DNA of 64,000 bases from Streptococcus sp. Marseille-Q5986. GTDB lineage: Bacteria; Bacillota; Bacilli; Lactobacillales; Streptococcaceae. The stretch is from the NCBI RefSeq assembly GCF_946902915.1, contig NZ_CAMPPY010000004.1:62001-126000 (forward strand). Reading direction: 5' to 3'. Positions 23,117-33,887 of this stretch are shown here, piece by piece. The notes beneath the pieces are model-generated. The model ran no database searches. It was not told the origin of the DNA and worked only from the letters and a program-made list of their open reading frames with translations. A program made the position numbers and the translations under genes. How positions within the stretch are numbered: the first letter of the stretch is position 1; each line of letters begins with the position of its first letter.

Positions 23117-25270
23117 ATGAAATTTGGGAAACGTCATTATCGTCCGCAGGTGGATCAGATGGACTGCGGTGTAGCTTCATTAGCTATGGTCTTTGGCTAC
23201 TATGGTAGTTATTATTCTTTGGCTCACTTGCGAGAATTAGCCAAGACGACCATGGATGGGACGACGGCTTTAGGCTTGGTCAAGGTGGCAGAGGAGATTG
23301 GCTTTGAGACGCGAGCGATCAAGGCGGATATGACGCTCTTTGACTTGCCAGATTTGACCTTTCCTTTTGTTGCCCATGTGCTTAAGGAAGGGAAATTGCT
23401 CCACTACTATGTGGTGACTGGGCAGGATAAGGACAGCATTCATATTGCCGATCCAGATCCTGGAGTGAAATTGACCAAATTGCCACGTGAGCGTTTTGCG
23501 GAAGAATGGACAGGAGTGACTCTGTTTATGGCACCCAGTCCAGACTACAAGCCTCATAAGGATCAAAAGAATGGTCTTCTTTCTTTTATCCCTATATTAG
23601 TGAAGCAGCGTGGTTTGATTGCCAATATCGTTTTGGCAACACTCTTGGTCACCTTGATTAACATTGTGGGTTCTTATTATCTGCAGTCTATCATTGATAC
23701 CTATGTGCCGGATCAGATGCGTTCGACGCTGGGGATTATTTCTATTGGTTTGGTCATCGTCTATATTCTCCAGCAGATCTTGTCTTACGCTCAGGAGTAT
23801 CTCTTGCTTGTTTTGGGGCAACGCTTGTCGATTGATGTGATTTTGTCCTATATCAAGCATGTTTTTCACCTGCCTATGTCCTTTTTTGCGACGCGCAGGA
23901 CAGGGGAAATCGTGTCTCGTTTTACAGATGCCAACAGTATCATTGATGCGCTGGCTTCGACCATTCTTTCGATTTTCTTAGATGTGTCAACGGTTGTCAT
24001 TATTTCTCTTGTTTTATTTTCACAAAATACCAATCTCTTTTTCATGACCTTATTGGCGCTTCCTATCTACACAGTGATTATCTTTGCTTTTATGAAGCCG
24101 TTTGAAAAGATGAATCGGGATACCATGGAAGCCAATGCGGTTCTGTCTTCTTCTATCATTGAGGACATCAACGGTATTGAGACTATTAAGTCTTTGACCA
24201 GTGAAAGTCAGCGTTACCAAAAGATTGACAAGGAATTTGTGGATTATCTGAAAAAATCCTTTACCTATAGTCGGGCAGAGAGTCAGCAAAAGGCTCTGAA
24301 AAAAGTTGCCCATCTCTTGCTCAATGTCGGCATTCTCTGGATGGGAGCTGTTCTGGTCATGGATGGCAAGATGAGTTTGGGGCAGTTGATTACCTATAAT
24401 ACTTTGCTGGTTTACTTTACCAATCCTTTGGAAAATATCATCAACCTGCAAACCAAGCTTCAGACAGCGCAGGTTGCTAATAACCGTCTAAATGAGGTTT
24501 ATCTGGTAGCTTCGGAGTTTGAGGAGAAGAAAACGGTTGAGGATTTAAGCTTGATGAAGGGAGAAATGACCTTCAAGCAGGTTTACTACAAGTATGGCTA
24601 TGGTCGAGACGTCTTGTCGGATATCAATTTGACCATTCCCCAAGGTTCTAAGGTGGCTTTTGTGGGGATTTCAGGATCAGGTAAGACGACTTTGGCCAAG
24701 ATGATGGTTAATTTTTACGACCCTAGTCAGGGAGAGATTAGTCTGGGTGGTGTCAATCTCAATCAGATTGATAAAAAGGCTCTGCGTCAGTATATCAACT
24801 ATCTGCCTCAACAGCCCTATGTCTTTAACGGAACGATTTTGGAGAATCTTCTCCTTGGAGCCAAGGAGGGGACGACACAGGAAGATATCTTACGGGCGGT
24901 TGAGTTGGCAGAGATTCGGGAAGATATCGAGCGTATGCCACTAAATTACCAGACAGAATTGACTTCGGATGGAGCAGGAATTTCAGGTGGGCAACGTCAG
25001 AGAATCGCTCTGGCGCGTGCTCTCTTGACAGATGCCCCTGTCTTGATTTTGGATGAGGCGACCAGCAGTTTGGATATTTTGACAGAGAAGCGAATCGTGG
25101 ATAATCTCATGGCTTTGGACAAGACCTTGATTTTCATTGCTCACCGCTTGACCATTGCTGAGCGGACAGAGAAGGTTGTTGTCTTGGATCAGGGCAAGAT
25201 TGTTGAAGAAGGGAAGCATGTTGATTTGCTTGCACAGGGTGGCTTTTATGCCCATTTGGTGAATAGCTAG
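23117..25270 (+). CDS. comA: Competence-peptide ABC exporter/protease ComA
   Basis: Membrane ABC transporter with an N-terminal C39 peptidase that cuts double-glycine leaders and exports the mature peptide. The 717-residue protein has the peptidase Cys in QMDCGVASLAMV (Cys 17) and the His in LHYYVV (about 96). Six membrane segments follow between about 160 and 440. The nucleotide-binding domain has Walker A GISGSGKTT (about 518-526), the signature SGGQRQRIALARAL (about 625-638) and Walker B VLILDEATSSLD. The classical substrate is the competence-stimulating peptide pre-ComC; the bacteriocin precursors next door fit too. The ComE-type site upstream gives positive feedback. Confidence 0.96.
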   Translation: MKFGKRHYRPQVDQMDCGVASLAMVFGYYGSYYSLAHLRELAKTTMDGTTALGLVKVAEEIGFETRAIKADMTLFDLPDLTFPFVAHVLKEGKLLHYYVVTGQDKDSIHIADPDPGVKLTKLPRERFAEEWTGVTLFMAPSPDYKPHKDQKNGLLSFIPILVKQRGLIANIVLATLLVTLINIVGSYYLQSIIDTYVPDQMRSTLGIISIGLVIVYILQQILSYAQEYLLLVLGQRLSIDVILSYIKHVFHLPMSFFATRRTGEIVSRFTDANSIIDALASTILSIFLDVSTVVIISLVLFSQNTNLFFMTLLALPIYTVIIFAFMKPFEKMNRDTMEANAVLSSSIIEDINGIETIKSLTSESQRYQKIDKEFVDYLKKSFTYSRAESQQKALKKVAHLLLNVGILWMGAVLVMDGKMSLGQLITYNTLLVYFTNPLENIINLQTKLQTAQVANNRLNEVYLVASEFEEKKTVEDLSLMKGEMTFKQVYYKYGYGRDVLSDINLTIPQGSKVAFVGISGSGKTTLAKMMVNFYDPSQGEISLGGVNLNQIDKKALRQYINYLPQQPYVFNGTILENLLLGAKEGTTQEDILRAVELAEIREDIERMPLNYQTELTSDGAGISGGQRQRIALARALLTDAPVLILDEATSSLDILTEKRIVDNLMALDKTLIFIAHRLTIAERTEKVVVLDQGKIVEEGKHVDLLAQGGFYAHLVNS

Positions 25271-25282
25271 AAAGAGGAGAGG

Positions 25283-26632
25283 ATGAAACCAGAATTTTTA
25301 GAAAGTGCGGAGTTTTATAATCGTCGATACCATAATTTTTCCAGTCGAGTGATTGTGCCCATGTTCCTTCTGCTCGTGTTTTTGCTTGGCTTTGCAACTT
25401 TGGCAGAGAAGGAGATGAGTTTGTCAACTAGAGCTACTATTGAGCCTAGTCGTATTCTTGCCAATATCCAGTCAACTAGCAACAATCGCATTCTTGTCAA
25501 TCATTTGGAAGAAAATAAGCTGGTCAAGAAGGGGGAGCTTCTTGTTCAATATCAGGAAGGGGCAGAGGGTGTCCAAGCAGAGGCTTATGGCAGTCAGTTG
25601 GGCATGCTTAAGGATCAAAAAAAGCAGTTGGAGTATTTGCAAAAGAGCCTGCAAGAAGAGACGGATTACTTTCCAGAGGAGGATAAGTTTGGCTACCAAG
25701 CCACCTTTCGCGACTACATCAGTCAAGCAGACAGTCTTAGGGCTAGTACATCGCAGCAAAACGATACCATCGCGTCCCAGAATGCAGCAACTAGTCAAAC
25801 CCAAGTCGAAATCGGTAACCTCATCAGCCAAACAGAGGCTAAAATTCGCGATTACCAGACAGCTAAGTCAGCTATTGAAACAGGTACTTCCTTGACCAGT
25901 CAGAACCTAGCCTACTCTCTCTACCAGTCTTACAAGTCTCAGGGTGAGGAAAATCCCCAAGCTAAGGCTCAGGCTGTTGCGCAGGTAGAAGCACAGCTTT
26001 CTCAGTTAGAATCCAGTCTTGCTACTTACCGTGTTCAGTATGCAGGTTCAGGTACCCAGCAAGCGTATGCGTCAGGCTTAAGCAGTCAATTGGAGTCCCT
26101 TAAATCCCAACACTTAGCAAAGGTTGGTCAGGAATTGACCCTTCTAGACCAGAAAATCTTGGAAGCAGAGTCAGGTAAGAAGATACAGGGAAATCTTTTA
26201 GACAAGGGGAAAATTACGGCGAGTGAGGATGGGGTGCTTCATCTTAATCCTGAGATCAGTGATTCTACCATGGTAGCAGAAGGTGCCCTACTAGCCCAAC
26301 TCTATCCGTCCTTGGAGAAAGAAGGGAAAGCTAAACTCACAGCCTATCTTAGTTCAAAAGATATAGCAAGAATCAAGGTCGGTGATTCTGTTCGCTATAC
26401 GACGACTCATGATGCCAAGAATCAAATTTTCCTAGATTCTACGATTACCAGCATAGATGCGACAGCTACTAAGACTGAGAAAGGGAATTTCTTTAAAATC
26501 GAGGCGGAGACTAATCTAACTTCGGAGCAGACTGAAAAACTTCGGTACGGGGTGGAAGGTCGCCTGCAGATGATTACAGGCAAGAAAAGTTATCTACGTT
26601 ATTATTTGGATCAATTTTTGAACAAAGACTAA
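25283..26632 (+). CDS. comB: Competence-peptide transport accessory protein ComB
   Basis: Membrane-fusion-type accessory protein working with ComA. The 449-residue sequence has one N-terminal membrane anchor (about 22-42, [19 protein letters not shown]). A long Gln/Ser-rich coiled-coil region (about 100-300) and C-terminal barrel-like strands, as in HlyD-type proteins, follow. The ATG follows AAAGAGGAGAGG, 12 nt after the comA stop. Same operon as comA. A terminator-like hairpin at 26663-26694 separates it from the pur genes. Pneumococcal BOX repeats, common near here, are absent. Confidence 0.95.
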   Translation: MKPEFLESAEFYNRRYHNFSSRVIVPMFLLLVFLLGFATLAEKEMSLSTRATIEPSRILANIQSTSNNRILVNHLEENKLVKKGELLVQYQEGAEGVQAEAYGSQLGMLKDQKKQLEYLQKSLQEETDYFPEEDKFGYQATFRDYISQADSLRASTSQQNDTIASQNAATSQTQVEIGNLISQTEAKIRDYQTAKSAIETGTSLTSQNLAYSLYQSYKSQGEENPQAKAQAVAQVEAQLSQLESSLATYRVQYAGSGTQQAYASGLSSQLESLKSQHLAKVGQELTLLDQKILEAESGKKIQGNLLDKGKITASEDGVLHLNPEISDSTMVAEGALLAQLYPSLEKEGKAKLTAYLSSKDIARIKVGDSVRYTTTHDAKNQIFLDSTITSIDATATKTEKGNFFKIEAETNLTSEQTEKLRYGVEGRLQMITGKKSYLRYYLDQFLNKD

Positions 26633-26662
26633 TGTTCGTATTTTTAGAGTTAAATGATTTTT

Positions 26663-26694
26663 AAACTGTGAGAAAGATGATTCTTGCAGTTTTT
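26663..26694 (+). terminator. comAB terminator
   Basis: AAACTG...CAGTTT with an inner AGAA/TTCT stem, followed by TTTTTC. Confidence 0.65.
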
Positions 26695-26739
26695 CTTTAC
26701 AATTTTTGGTTTACGTCTGTTATTTATTCGGTTAAATTC

Positions 26740-26768
26740 TTGTGTTTTTTGTTTTTTTGTGGTAGAAT
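26740..26768 (+). promoter_or_regulatory. purC promoter
   Basis: TTGTGT (26740-26745), 17-nt spacer, TAGAAT (26763-26768) preceded by TGG (extended -10). CGAA-containing motifs nearby (ATTCGGTT at 26726, GGCGAAC at 26788) resemble half PurBoxes, but the match is weak. Confidence 0.6.
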
Positions 26769-26800
26769 GTGCTCAAGTAATACGAAAGGCGAACTTTAAA

Positions 26801-27508
26801 ATGTCAAAACAATTGTTCTATTCGGGAAAAGCCAAGGATATCTATACAACTGAGGATGAAGATCTCATTATTTCAACTTACAAGGACCAGGCAACTGCCT
26901 TCAATGGTGTCAAGAAGGAGCAGATTGCAGGTAAGGGAGTGTTGAATAATCAGATTTCATCTTTTATTTTTGAGAAATTAAATGCGGCTGGTGTAGCGAC
27001 TCACTTTGTGGAGAAAATTTCGGATACGGAACAACTCAATAAAAAGGTTGAGATTATTCCTTTGGAAGTCGTGCTTCGCAATTACACGGCTGGTTCCTTT
27101 TCAAAACGTTTTGGCGTTGATGAAGGTATCGCCTTTGAGATTCCAATTGTCGAATTTTACTATAAAAATGATGGCTTGGATGATCCATTTATCAATGACG
27201 AGCATGTGAAATTCCTACAGATTGCGGATGACCAGCAGATTGCCTACTTGAAGGAAGAAACGCGTCGTATCAATGAACTCTTGAAGGATTGGTTTGCTGA
27301 GATTGGGCTTAAGTTGATTGACTTTAAGCTAGAGTTCGGTTTTGATAAGGATGGCAAGATTATCTTGGCAGACGAATTTTCACCAGATAACTGCCGCTTG
27401 TGGGATGCGGATGGCAACCACATGGACAAGGATGTTTTCCGCCGTGGTTTGGGTGAATTGACCGACGTATACGAGATTGTTTGGGAAAAGTTGCAGGGGT
27501 TGAAATAA
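26801..27508 (+). CDS. purC: SAICAR synthetase
   Basis: Phosphoribosylaminoimidazole-succinocarboxamide synthase, which joins aspartate to CAIR with ATP. The 235-residue protein starts [21 protein letters not shown] and contains [12 protein letters not shown] (about 87-98), the signature [13 protein letters not shown] (about 173-185) and [14 protein letters not shown] (about 193-206). Length is normal. First gene of the long purine cluster, which runs to purK and then, after an inserted module, purB. The ATG follows GAAAGGCGAACTTTAAA. Confidence 0.97.
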   Translation: MSKQLFYSGKAKDIYTTEDEDLIISTYKDQATAFNGVKKEQIAGKGVLNNQISSFIFEKLNAAGVATHFVEKISDTEQLNKKVEIIPLEVVLRNYTAGSFSKRFGVDEGIAFEIPIVEFYYKNDGLDDPFINDEHVKFLQIADDQQIAYLKEETRRINELLKDWFAEIGLKLIDFKLEFGFDKDGKIILADEFSPDNCRLWDADGNHMDKDVFRRGLGELTDVYEIVWEKLQGLK

Positions 27509-27564
27509 CAACCTAGAAGTCGTTTGGGAACATTACAAGAGCTGAAATAAAGGAATAAGAATTG

Positions 27565-30500
27565 ATGGATAAACGTATTTTTGTTGAAAAAAAGCCTGAT
27601 TTTCAGGTCAAGTCAGAGAGTTTGGTAAGAGAACTCCAGCATAATTTGGGATTGTCAACTTTGAGAAGTATTCGTATTGTGCAAGTGTATGATGTCTTTG
27701 ATTTGGCAGAGGACTTGTTTGCGCGTGCAGAGAAGCACATCTTCTCTGAACAGGTGACAGACCACGTCTTGGACGAAGCAGCTGTGCAGGCGGATCTGGC
27801 TAACTATGCTTTCTTTGCCATTGAAAACCTACCAGGACAGTTTGACCAACGTGCAGCGTCCTCTCAAGAAGCCTTGCTTTTACTGGGAAGTTCGAGTGAT
27901 GTAACAGTCAATACCGCTCAACTTTACTTGGTTAATAAAGATATTGATGCGACTGAGTTGGAAGCTGTCAAAAACTACCTGCTCAATCCAGTTGATTCTC
28001 GTTTCAAGGATATCACGACAGGGATTGCCAAGCAGGAGTTTTCAGAGTCAGACAAGACCATTCCAAAATTGACTTTCTTTGAAAGCTATACAGCAGAAGA
28101 CTTTGCTCGCTACAAGGCCGAGCAAGGGATGGCCATGGAAGTGGATGATTTGCTCTTTATCCAAGACTACTTTAAGTCAATCGGGCGCGTGCCAACTGAG
28201 ACAGAGCTCAAGGTTTTGGATACTTACTGGTCTGACCACTGCCGTCACACGACTTTTGAGACAGAGTTGAAACACATCGACTTTTCAGCTTCTAAATTTC
28301 AAAAGCAATTGCAGTCAACCTATGACAAGTATATTGCCATGCGCGAGGAATTAGGTCGGTCTGAAAAACCACAAACCTTGATGGATATGGCGACTATTTT
28401 CGGTCGTTATGAGCGTGCTAATGGACGATTGGATGATATGGAAGTCTCTGACGAAATCAATGCCTGCTCAGTTGAAATTGAAGCGGACGTTGATGGTGTC
28501 AAGGAACCTTGGCTCCTCATGTTTAAAAACGAAACCCACAATCATCCAACAGAAATTGAGCCATTTGGTGGAGCGGCTACCTGTATCGGTGGAGCTATTC
28601 GTGATCCGTTGTCAGGCCGTTCCTATGTTTACCAAGCCATGCGTATTTCAGGTGCTGGTGATATTACAGCACCGATTTCGGAAACTCGCGCTGGGAAATT
28701 GCCACAACAAGTCATTTCTAAAACAGCAGCTCATGGTTATTCTTCATATGGTAACCAGATTGGGCTTGCAACAACCTACGTTCGTGAATACTTCCACCCA
28801 GGCTTTGTAGCTAAACGTATGGAACTTGGTGCCGTTGTTGGTGCGGCTCCCAAGGGCAATGTTGTCCGTGAAAAACCTGAAGCAGGTGATGTGATCATCC
28901 TTCTCGGAGGCAAAACGGGTCGTGATGGTGTCGGTGGTGCGACGGGCTCTTCTAAGGTTCAAACAGTTGAGTCTGTAGAGACTGCTGGTGCTGAGGTTCA
29001 AAAAGGAAATGCCATCGAAGAACGCAAGATTCAGCGCCTCTTCCGTAATGGCAATGTCACTCGTCTGATCAAGAAGTCCAATGACTTTGGGGCAGGCGGT
29101 GTCTGTGTGGCTATCGGTGAATTGGCAGACGGTCTTGAAATCGACCTCAACAAGGTGCCTCTTAAATACCAGGGCTTGAATGGTACAGAAATTGCCATCT
29201 CTGAATCACAAGAACGGATGGCGGTCGTGGTTCGTCCTGAAGATGTGGATGCCTTCGTTGCCGAATGTAACAAAGAAAATATTGATGCTGTTGTGGTGGC
29301 GACAGTAACTAAAAAACCAAATCTTGTCATGCACTGGAATGGTGAGACAATTGTTGACTTGGAGCGTCGTTTCCTTGACACCAATGGTGTGCGCGTGGTT
29401 GTCGATGCCAAAGTTGTGGACAAGGATGTCAAACTCCCAGAAGAGCGTCAAACATCTGCTGAAACACTGGAAGCAGATACCCTTACGGTTCTATCTGACC
29501 TCAACCATGCGAGTCAAAAAGGATTACAGACTATCTTTGACTGCTCTGTTGGACGCTCAACGGTTAATCACCCACTTGGTGGTCGTTACCAACTCACACC
29601 AACTGAGGCATCTGTGCAGAAATTGCCAGTTCAACACGGTGTGACTCATACTGCGTCGGTCATTGCTCAAGGTTTCAATCCATATGTAGCTGAATGGTCT
29701 CCATACCACGGTGCTGCTTATGCGGTTATCGAAGCAACTGCTCGTTTGGTGGCTGCTGGTGCCAACTGGTCCAAGGCTCGTTTCTCTTACCAAGAGTATT
29801 TCGAGCGTATGGATAAACAAGCAGAGCGTTTCGGTCAGCCAGTAGCTGCTCTTCTAGGTTCTATTGAAGCACAAATTCAGCTTGGCTTGCCATCTATCGG
29901 TGGTAAGGACTCCATGTCTGGTACCTTTGAAGAATTAACCGTACCACCAACCTTGGTTGCATTTGGAGTGACGACGGCAGATAGTCGTAAGGTGCTTTCT
30001 CCTGAGTTCAAAGCTGCTGGTGAAAATATCTACTACATTCCAGGTCAAGCCCTCTCTGCAGAGATTGATTTTGAATTGATTAAGAAAAATTTTGCTCAAT
30101 TTGAAGCTATCCAAGCTGGTCACAAAGTGATATCTGCATTAGCTGTCAAATACGGCGGTGTCGTTGAAAGCTTGGCTCTTGCTACCTTTGGGAACCATAT
30201 CGGTGCAGAGGTGACCCTGCCTGAACTTGAAACAGCTTTGACAGCTCAATTAGGCGGCTTTGTCTTCACGTCTCCAGAAGAAATCACTGGAGTAGAGAAA
30301 ATCGGGCAAACGAGCACAGACTTTACACTGACTGTCAACGGTGTGAAGCTAGATGGACAGAAACTTGACAGTGCCTTCCAAGGCAAATTGGAAGAAGTTT
30401 ATCCAACAGAATTTGCACAAGCCAAAGAACTAGCAGAAGTTCCAGCTGTCGCTACTAACACAGTCATCCAAGCTAAAGAAAAAGTTGAAAAACCGGTGGT

Positions 30501-31290
30501 CTATATCCCAGTCTTCCCAGGAACTAACTCAGAATATGACTCAGCCAAGGCCTTCGAAAAAGAAGGTGCAGAGGTTAACTTGGTGCCATTTGTGACCTTG
30601 AATGAAGAAGCTATTGTCAAGTCAGTTGAAACTATGGTTGACAACATCGGCAAGGCTAACATTCTCTTCTTTGCAGGTGGATTCTCAGCTGCGGACGAGC
30701 CAGATGGTTCAGCTAAGTTTATCGTCAACATCCTGCTCAATGAAAAAGTGCGTGCAGCCATTGATAGCTTTATCACTCGTGGTGGCTTGGTTATCGGTAT
30801 CTGTAATGGATTCCAGGCATTGGTCAAATCAGGTCTTCTTCCATACGGAAACTTCGAGGATGCCAGCAGTACGAGCCCAACCCTCTTCTACAATGATGCC
30901 AACCAACACGTAGCCAAGATGGTGGAAACTCGGATTGCCAATACCAATTCACCATGGTTGGCTGGGGTGCAGGTGGGGGATATCCACGCTATTCCTGTTT
31001 CACACGGTGAAGGGAAGTTTGTTGTAACGGCCGAGGAATTTGCGGAACTCCGTGACAATGGACAAATTTTCAGCCAATACGTTGACTTTGACGGCAAACC
31101 AAGTATGGATTCTAAGTACAATCCAAATGGTTCTATCCATGCCATTGAAGGAATTACCAGCAAGAACGGCCAAATCATTGGTAAGATGGGACATTCAGAA
31201 CGTTATGAGGACGGTCTTTTCCAAAACATCCCAGGGAATAAAGACCAGCACTTGTTTGCGTCGGCTGTTAAATACTTTACTGGAAAATAA
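27565..31290 (+). CDS. purL: Phosphoribosylformylglycinamidine synthase (large single-chain form)
   Basis: FGAM synthase, converting FGAR, glutamine and ATP to FGAM. The single chain of 1241 residues joins the synthetase and the glutaminase. The early part contains TYWSDHCRHTTFET. The synthetase half carries HNHPTEIEPFGGAATCIGG. The C-terminal class I glutaminase contains VFPGTNSEYDSAKAFE, the nucleophile in GICNGFQALV and the His-Glu pair near VSHGEGKF. Many firmicutes split this enzyme into PurS, PurQ and PurL; the fused form is usual in streptococci. ATG 27565 follows AAAGGA at 9 nt; a TTG just before it is less likely. Confidence 0.97.
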   Translation: MDKRIFVEKKPDFQVKSESLVRELQHNLGLSTLRSIRIVQVYDVFDLAEDLFARAEKHIFSEQVTDHVLDEAAVQADLANYAFFAIENLPGQFDQRAASSQEALLLLGSSSDVTVNTAQLYLVNKDIDATELEAVKNYLLNPVDSRFKDITTGIAKQEFSESDKTIPKLTFFESYTAEDFARYKAEQGMAMEVDDLLFIQDYFKSIGRVPTETELKVLDTYWSDHCRHTTFETELKHIDFSASKFQKQLQSTYDKYIAMREELGRSEKPQTLMDMATIFGRYERANGRLDDMEVSDEINACSVEIEADVDGVKEPWLLMFKNETHNHPTEIEPFGGAATCIGGAIRDPLSGRSYVYQAMRISGAGDITAPISETRAGKLPQQVISKTAAHGYSSYGNQIGLATTYVREYFHPGFVAKRMELGAVVGAAPKGNVVREKPEAGDVIILLGGKTGRDGVGGATGSSKVQTVESVETAGAEVQKGNAIEERKIQRLFRNGNVTRLIKKSNDFGAGGVCVAIGELADGLEIDLNKVPLKYQGLNGTEIAISESQERMAVVVRPEDVDAFVAECNKENIDAVVVATVTKKPNLVMHWNGETIVDLERRFLDTNGVRVVVDAKVVDKDVKLPEERQTSAETLEADTLTVLSDLNHASQKGLQTIFDCSVGRSTVNHPLGGRYQLTPTEASVQKLPVQHGVTHTASVIAQGFNPYVAEWSPYHGAAYAVIEATARLVAAGANWSKARFSYQEYFERMDKQAERFGQPVAALLGSIEAQIQLGLPSIGGKDSMSGTFEELTVPPTLVAFGVTTADSRKVLSPEFKAAGENIYYIPGQALSAEIDFELIKKNFAQFEAIQAGHKVISALAVKYGGVVESLALATFGNHIGAEVTLPELETALTAQLGGFVFTSPEEITGVEKIGQTSTDFTLTVNGVKLDGQKLDSAFQGKLEEVYPTEFAQAKELAEVPAVATNTVIQAKEKVEKPVVYIPVFPGTNSEYDSAKAFEKEGAEVNLVPFVTLNEEAIVKSVETMVDNIGKANILFFAGGFSAADEPDGSAKFIVNILLNEKVRAAIDSFITRGGLVIGICNGFQALVKSGLLPYGNFEDASSTSPTLFYNDANQHVAKMVETRIANTNSPWLAGVQVGDIHAIPVSHGEGKFVVTAEEFAELRDNGQIFSQYVDFDGKPSMDSKYNPNGSIHAIEGITSKNGQIIGKMGHSERYEDGLFQNIPGNKDQHLFASAVKYFTGK

Positions 31291-31382
31291 GACTTGCAGA
31301 TTTTCTAATAGATAGTATCAGTAATGTAAAAGTTATGTAAAGCTAGCTCTTGATGATTGCAAATGAAAATTAGGTATAAAAA

Positions 31383-32825
31383 ATGACATACGAAGTAAAA
31401 TCTCTTAATGAAGAATGTGGTGTTTTCGGTATCTGGGGACATCCAGATGCTGCTAAATTGACCTATTTTGGTCTCCACAGTCTTCAACACCGTGGTCAGG
31501 AGGGGGCCGGAATCCTCTCCAATGATCAAGGGCAATTGAAGCGCCATCGTGATATGGGGCTTTTATCAGAAGTCTTCAAAAATCCAGCTAATTTGGATAA
31601 ATTGACTGGCACGAGCGCGATTGGGCATGTGCGTTATGCGACGGCTGGAGAAGCTTCTGTAGATAACATCCAGCCCTTCCTCTTTCGCTTTCATGATATG
31701 CAGTTCGGGCTAGCTCACAACGGAAACCTGACCAATGCTGCCTCCCTCAAGAAAGAATTGGAAGAACGAGGAGCGATTTTCAGCGCTACTTCGGACTCGG
31801 AAATCTTGGCTCATCTCATTCGTCGCAGCCACAATCCTAGCCTGATGGGTAAAATCAAGGAGGCGCTCAGTATAGTTAAAGGTGGTTTTGCCTATATCTT
31901 GTTGTTTGAAGACAAGTTGATTGCGGCTCTTGACCCAAATGGTTTCCGCCCTCTTTCTATCGGGAAAATGAGCAATGGAGCGGTAGTTGTTTCCTCTGAA
32001 ACTTGTGCTTTTGAAGTCATTGGTGCTGAGTGGATTCGTGATGTGAAACCAGGAGAGATTGTAATTGTGGATGACAATGGGATTCAGTACGATAGCTATA
32101 CGAATGATACCCAGTTGGCGATTTGCTCTATGGAGTATATCTACTTTGCCCGTCCTGACTCTAATATCCATGGTGTCAACGTCCATACAGCTCGCAAACG
32201 TATGGGGGCCCAATTGGCGCGTGAGTTCAAGCACGAAGCGGATATCGTGGTCGGTGTGCCAAATTCTTCCCTCAGCGCAGCTATGGGATTTGCAGAAGAA
32301 TCAGGCTTGCCAAATGAAATGGGGCTGATCAAAAACCAATACACGCAACGTACCTTTATTCAACCGACTCAAGAATTGCGGGAGCAAGGGGTGCGGATGA
32401 AACTGTCTGCGGTTTCGGGCGTTGTCAAAGGCAAACGTGTGGTGATGGTGGATGATTCCATTGTTCGTGGGACAACCTCTCGCCGCATCGTTCAGCTCTT
32501 GAAAGAAGCAGGTGCGACTGAGGTTCACGTTGCTATTGGCAGTCCAGCGCTAGCTTATCCATGTTTCTACGGGATTGATATCCAGACGCGTCAGGAGCTA
32601 ATTGCGGCTAATCATACGGTCGAAGAAACGCGTCAAATCATTGGTGCTGATAGCCTGACCTATCTTTCGATTGATGGCTTGATTAATTCTATCGGCATCG
32701 AAACAGATGCGCCAAATGGTGGTCTCTGTGTCGCTTACTTTGACGGGGACTACCCAACGCCTCTCTACGACTATGAAGAAGACTACCGTAGAAGTTTGGA
32801 AGAAAAGACCAGTTTTTGCAAGTAG
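31383..32825 (+). CDS. purF: Amidophosphoribosyltransferase
   Basis: First committed enzyme of purine synthesis, making phosphoribosylamine from PRPP and glutamine. The 480-residue protein starts MTYEVKSLNEECGVFGIWG; the Cys before GVFG becomes the N-terminal nucleophile after propeptide removal. Then HSLQHRGQEGAGI, and the PRPP loop VVMVDDSIVRGTTSRRI (about 356-372). The 92-nt gap after purL is AT-rich with no terminator, so the operon continues. Feedback inhibition by AMP and GMP is known for the family. Confidence 0.97.
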   Translation: MTYEVKSLNEECGVFGIWGHPDAAKLTYFGLHSLQHRGQEGAGILSNDQGQLKRHRDMGLLSEVFKNPANLDKLTGTSAIGHVRYATAGEASVDNIQPFLFRFHDMQFGLAHNGNLTNAASLKKELEERGAIFSATSDSEILAHLIRRSHNPSLMGKIKEALSIVKGGFAYILLFEDKLIAALDPNGFRPLSIGKMSNGAVVVSSETCAFEVIGAEWIRDVKPGEIVIVDDNGIQYDSYTNDTQLAICSMEYIYFARPDSNIHGVNVHTARKRMGAQLAREFKHEADIVVGVPNSSLSAAMGFAEESGLPNEMGLIKNQYTQRTFIQPTQELREQGVRMKLSAVSGVVKGKRVVMVDDSIVRGTTSRRIVQLLKEAGATEVHVAIGSPALAYPCFYGIDIQTRQELIAANHTVEETRQIIGADSLTYLSIDGLINSIGIETDAPNGGLCVAYFDGDYPTPLYDYEEDYRRSLEEKTSFCK

Positions 32826-32864
32826 CCGACTGAAGATTCTCCATAAAAGAAAAGGAATAAACAA

Positions 32865-33887
32865 ATGACAAATAAAAATGCTTATGCCCAGTCGGGTGTG
32901 GATGTTGAAGCGGGTTATGAAGTTGTTGAACGGATTAAAAAGCACGTGGCTCGTACGGAGCGTGCAGGTGTCATGGGAGCTCTTGGTGGCTTTGGTGGCA
33001 TGTTTGACCTTTCAAAAACAGGTGTCAAAGAGCCCGTCTTGATCTCAGGGACTGACGGTGTTGGAACCAAGCTCATGCTGGCTATCAAGTACGACAAGCA
33101 CGATACCATCGGGCAGGACTGTGTGGCTATGTGTGTTAATGATATCATCGCTGCAGGTGCGGAGCCTCTTTACTTCCTTGACTACGTAGCGACAGGGAAG
33201 AATGAACCAGCTAAACTAGAACAAGTGGTTGCTGGTGTGGCAGAAGGTTGTGTGCAGGCAGGCGCTGCTCTCATAGGTGGGGAAACGGCTGAAATGCCTG
33301 GTATGTATAGCGCAGATGACTACGATCTGGCTGGTTTTGCAGTCGGTGTGGCTGAAAAATCTCAAATCATCGATGGTTCAAAAGTAGCTGAAGGTGATGT
33401 TCTTCTCGGACTTGCTTCAAGTGGGATTCACTCAAATGGTTACTCACTCGTTCGTCGCGTCTTTGCCGACTATACAGGTGAAGAAGTCTTGCCAGAATTG
33501 GAAGGCAAGAAACTCAAGGAAGTCCTTCTTGAGCCAACTCGTATCTATGTCAAGGCTGTTTTGCCCCTCATCAAGGAAGAGTTGGTCAACGGTATTGCCC
33601 ATATCACAGGTGGTGGCTTTATCGAGAATGTTCCTCGTATGTTTGCGGCTGACCTAGCTGCTGAGATTGAGGAAAGCAAAGTTCCAGTGCTTCCGATTTT
33701 CAAAGCTCTTGAAAAATATGGTGAAATCAAACACGAAGAAATGTTTGAAATCTTTAATATGGGTGTGGGACTTATGCTAGCAGTTAGCCCTGAAAATGTA
33801 GGTCGTGTTAAGAAATTGTTGGATGAACCAGTCTATGAGATTGGTCGCATCGTCAAGAAAGAAAACGAAAGTATCATCATCAAATGA
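32865..33887 (+). CDS. purM: Phosphoribosylformylglycinamidine cyclo-ligase (AIR synthetase)
   Basis: ATP-dependent closure of FGAM to aminoimidazole ribotide. The 340-residue protein starts [23 protein letters not shown], the usual PurM opening, and has [12 protein letters not shown] (about 62-73), the ATP-site segment [14 protein letters not shown] (about 138-151) and [14 protein letters not shown] (about 247-260). The ATG follows AAAAGGAATAAACA. The last 4 nt overlap purN (ATGA), coupling the two. Confidence 0.96.
   Translation: MTNKNAYAQSGVDVEAGYEVVERIKKHVARTERAGVMGALGGFGGMFDLSKTGVKEPVLISGTDGVGTKLMLAIKYDKHDTIGQDCVAMCVNDIIAAGAEPLYFLDYVATGKNEPAKLEQVVAGVAEGCVQAGAALIGGETAEMPGMYSADDYDLAGFAVGVAEKSQIIDGSKVAEGDVLLGLASSGIHSNGYSLVRRVFADYTGEEVLPELEGKKLKEVLLEPTRIYVKAVLPLIKEELVNGIAHITGGGFIENVPRMFAADLAAEIEESKVPVLPIFKALEKYGEIKHEEMFEIFNMGVGLMLAVSPENVGRVKKLLDEPVYEIGRIVKKENESIIIK

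Noticed and set aside
26780-26800. PurR box over the purC ribosome site (GGCGAAC)
   Set aside because: Only a partial match to the PurBox, and it lies over the ribosome site rather than upstream of the promoter. Mentioned but not listed as a site.
26633-26800. BOX or RUP repeat between comB and purC, common in pneumococci
   Set aside because: No boxA, boxB or boxC sequence can be recognised here or elsewhere in the window.
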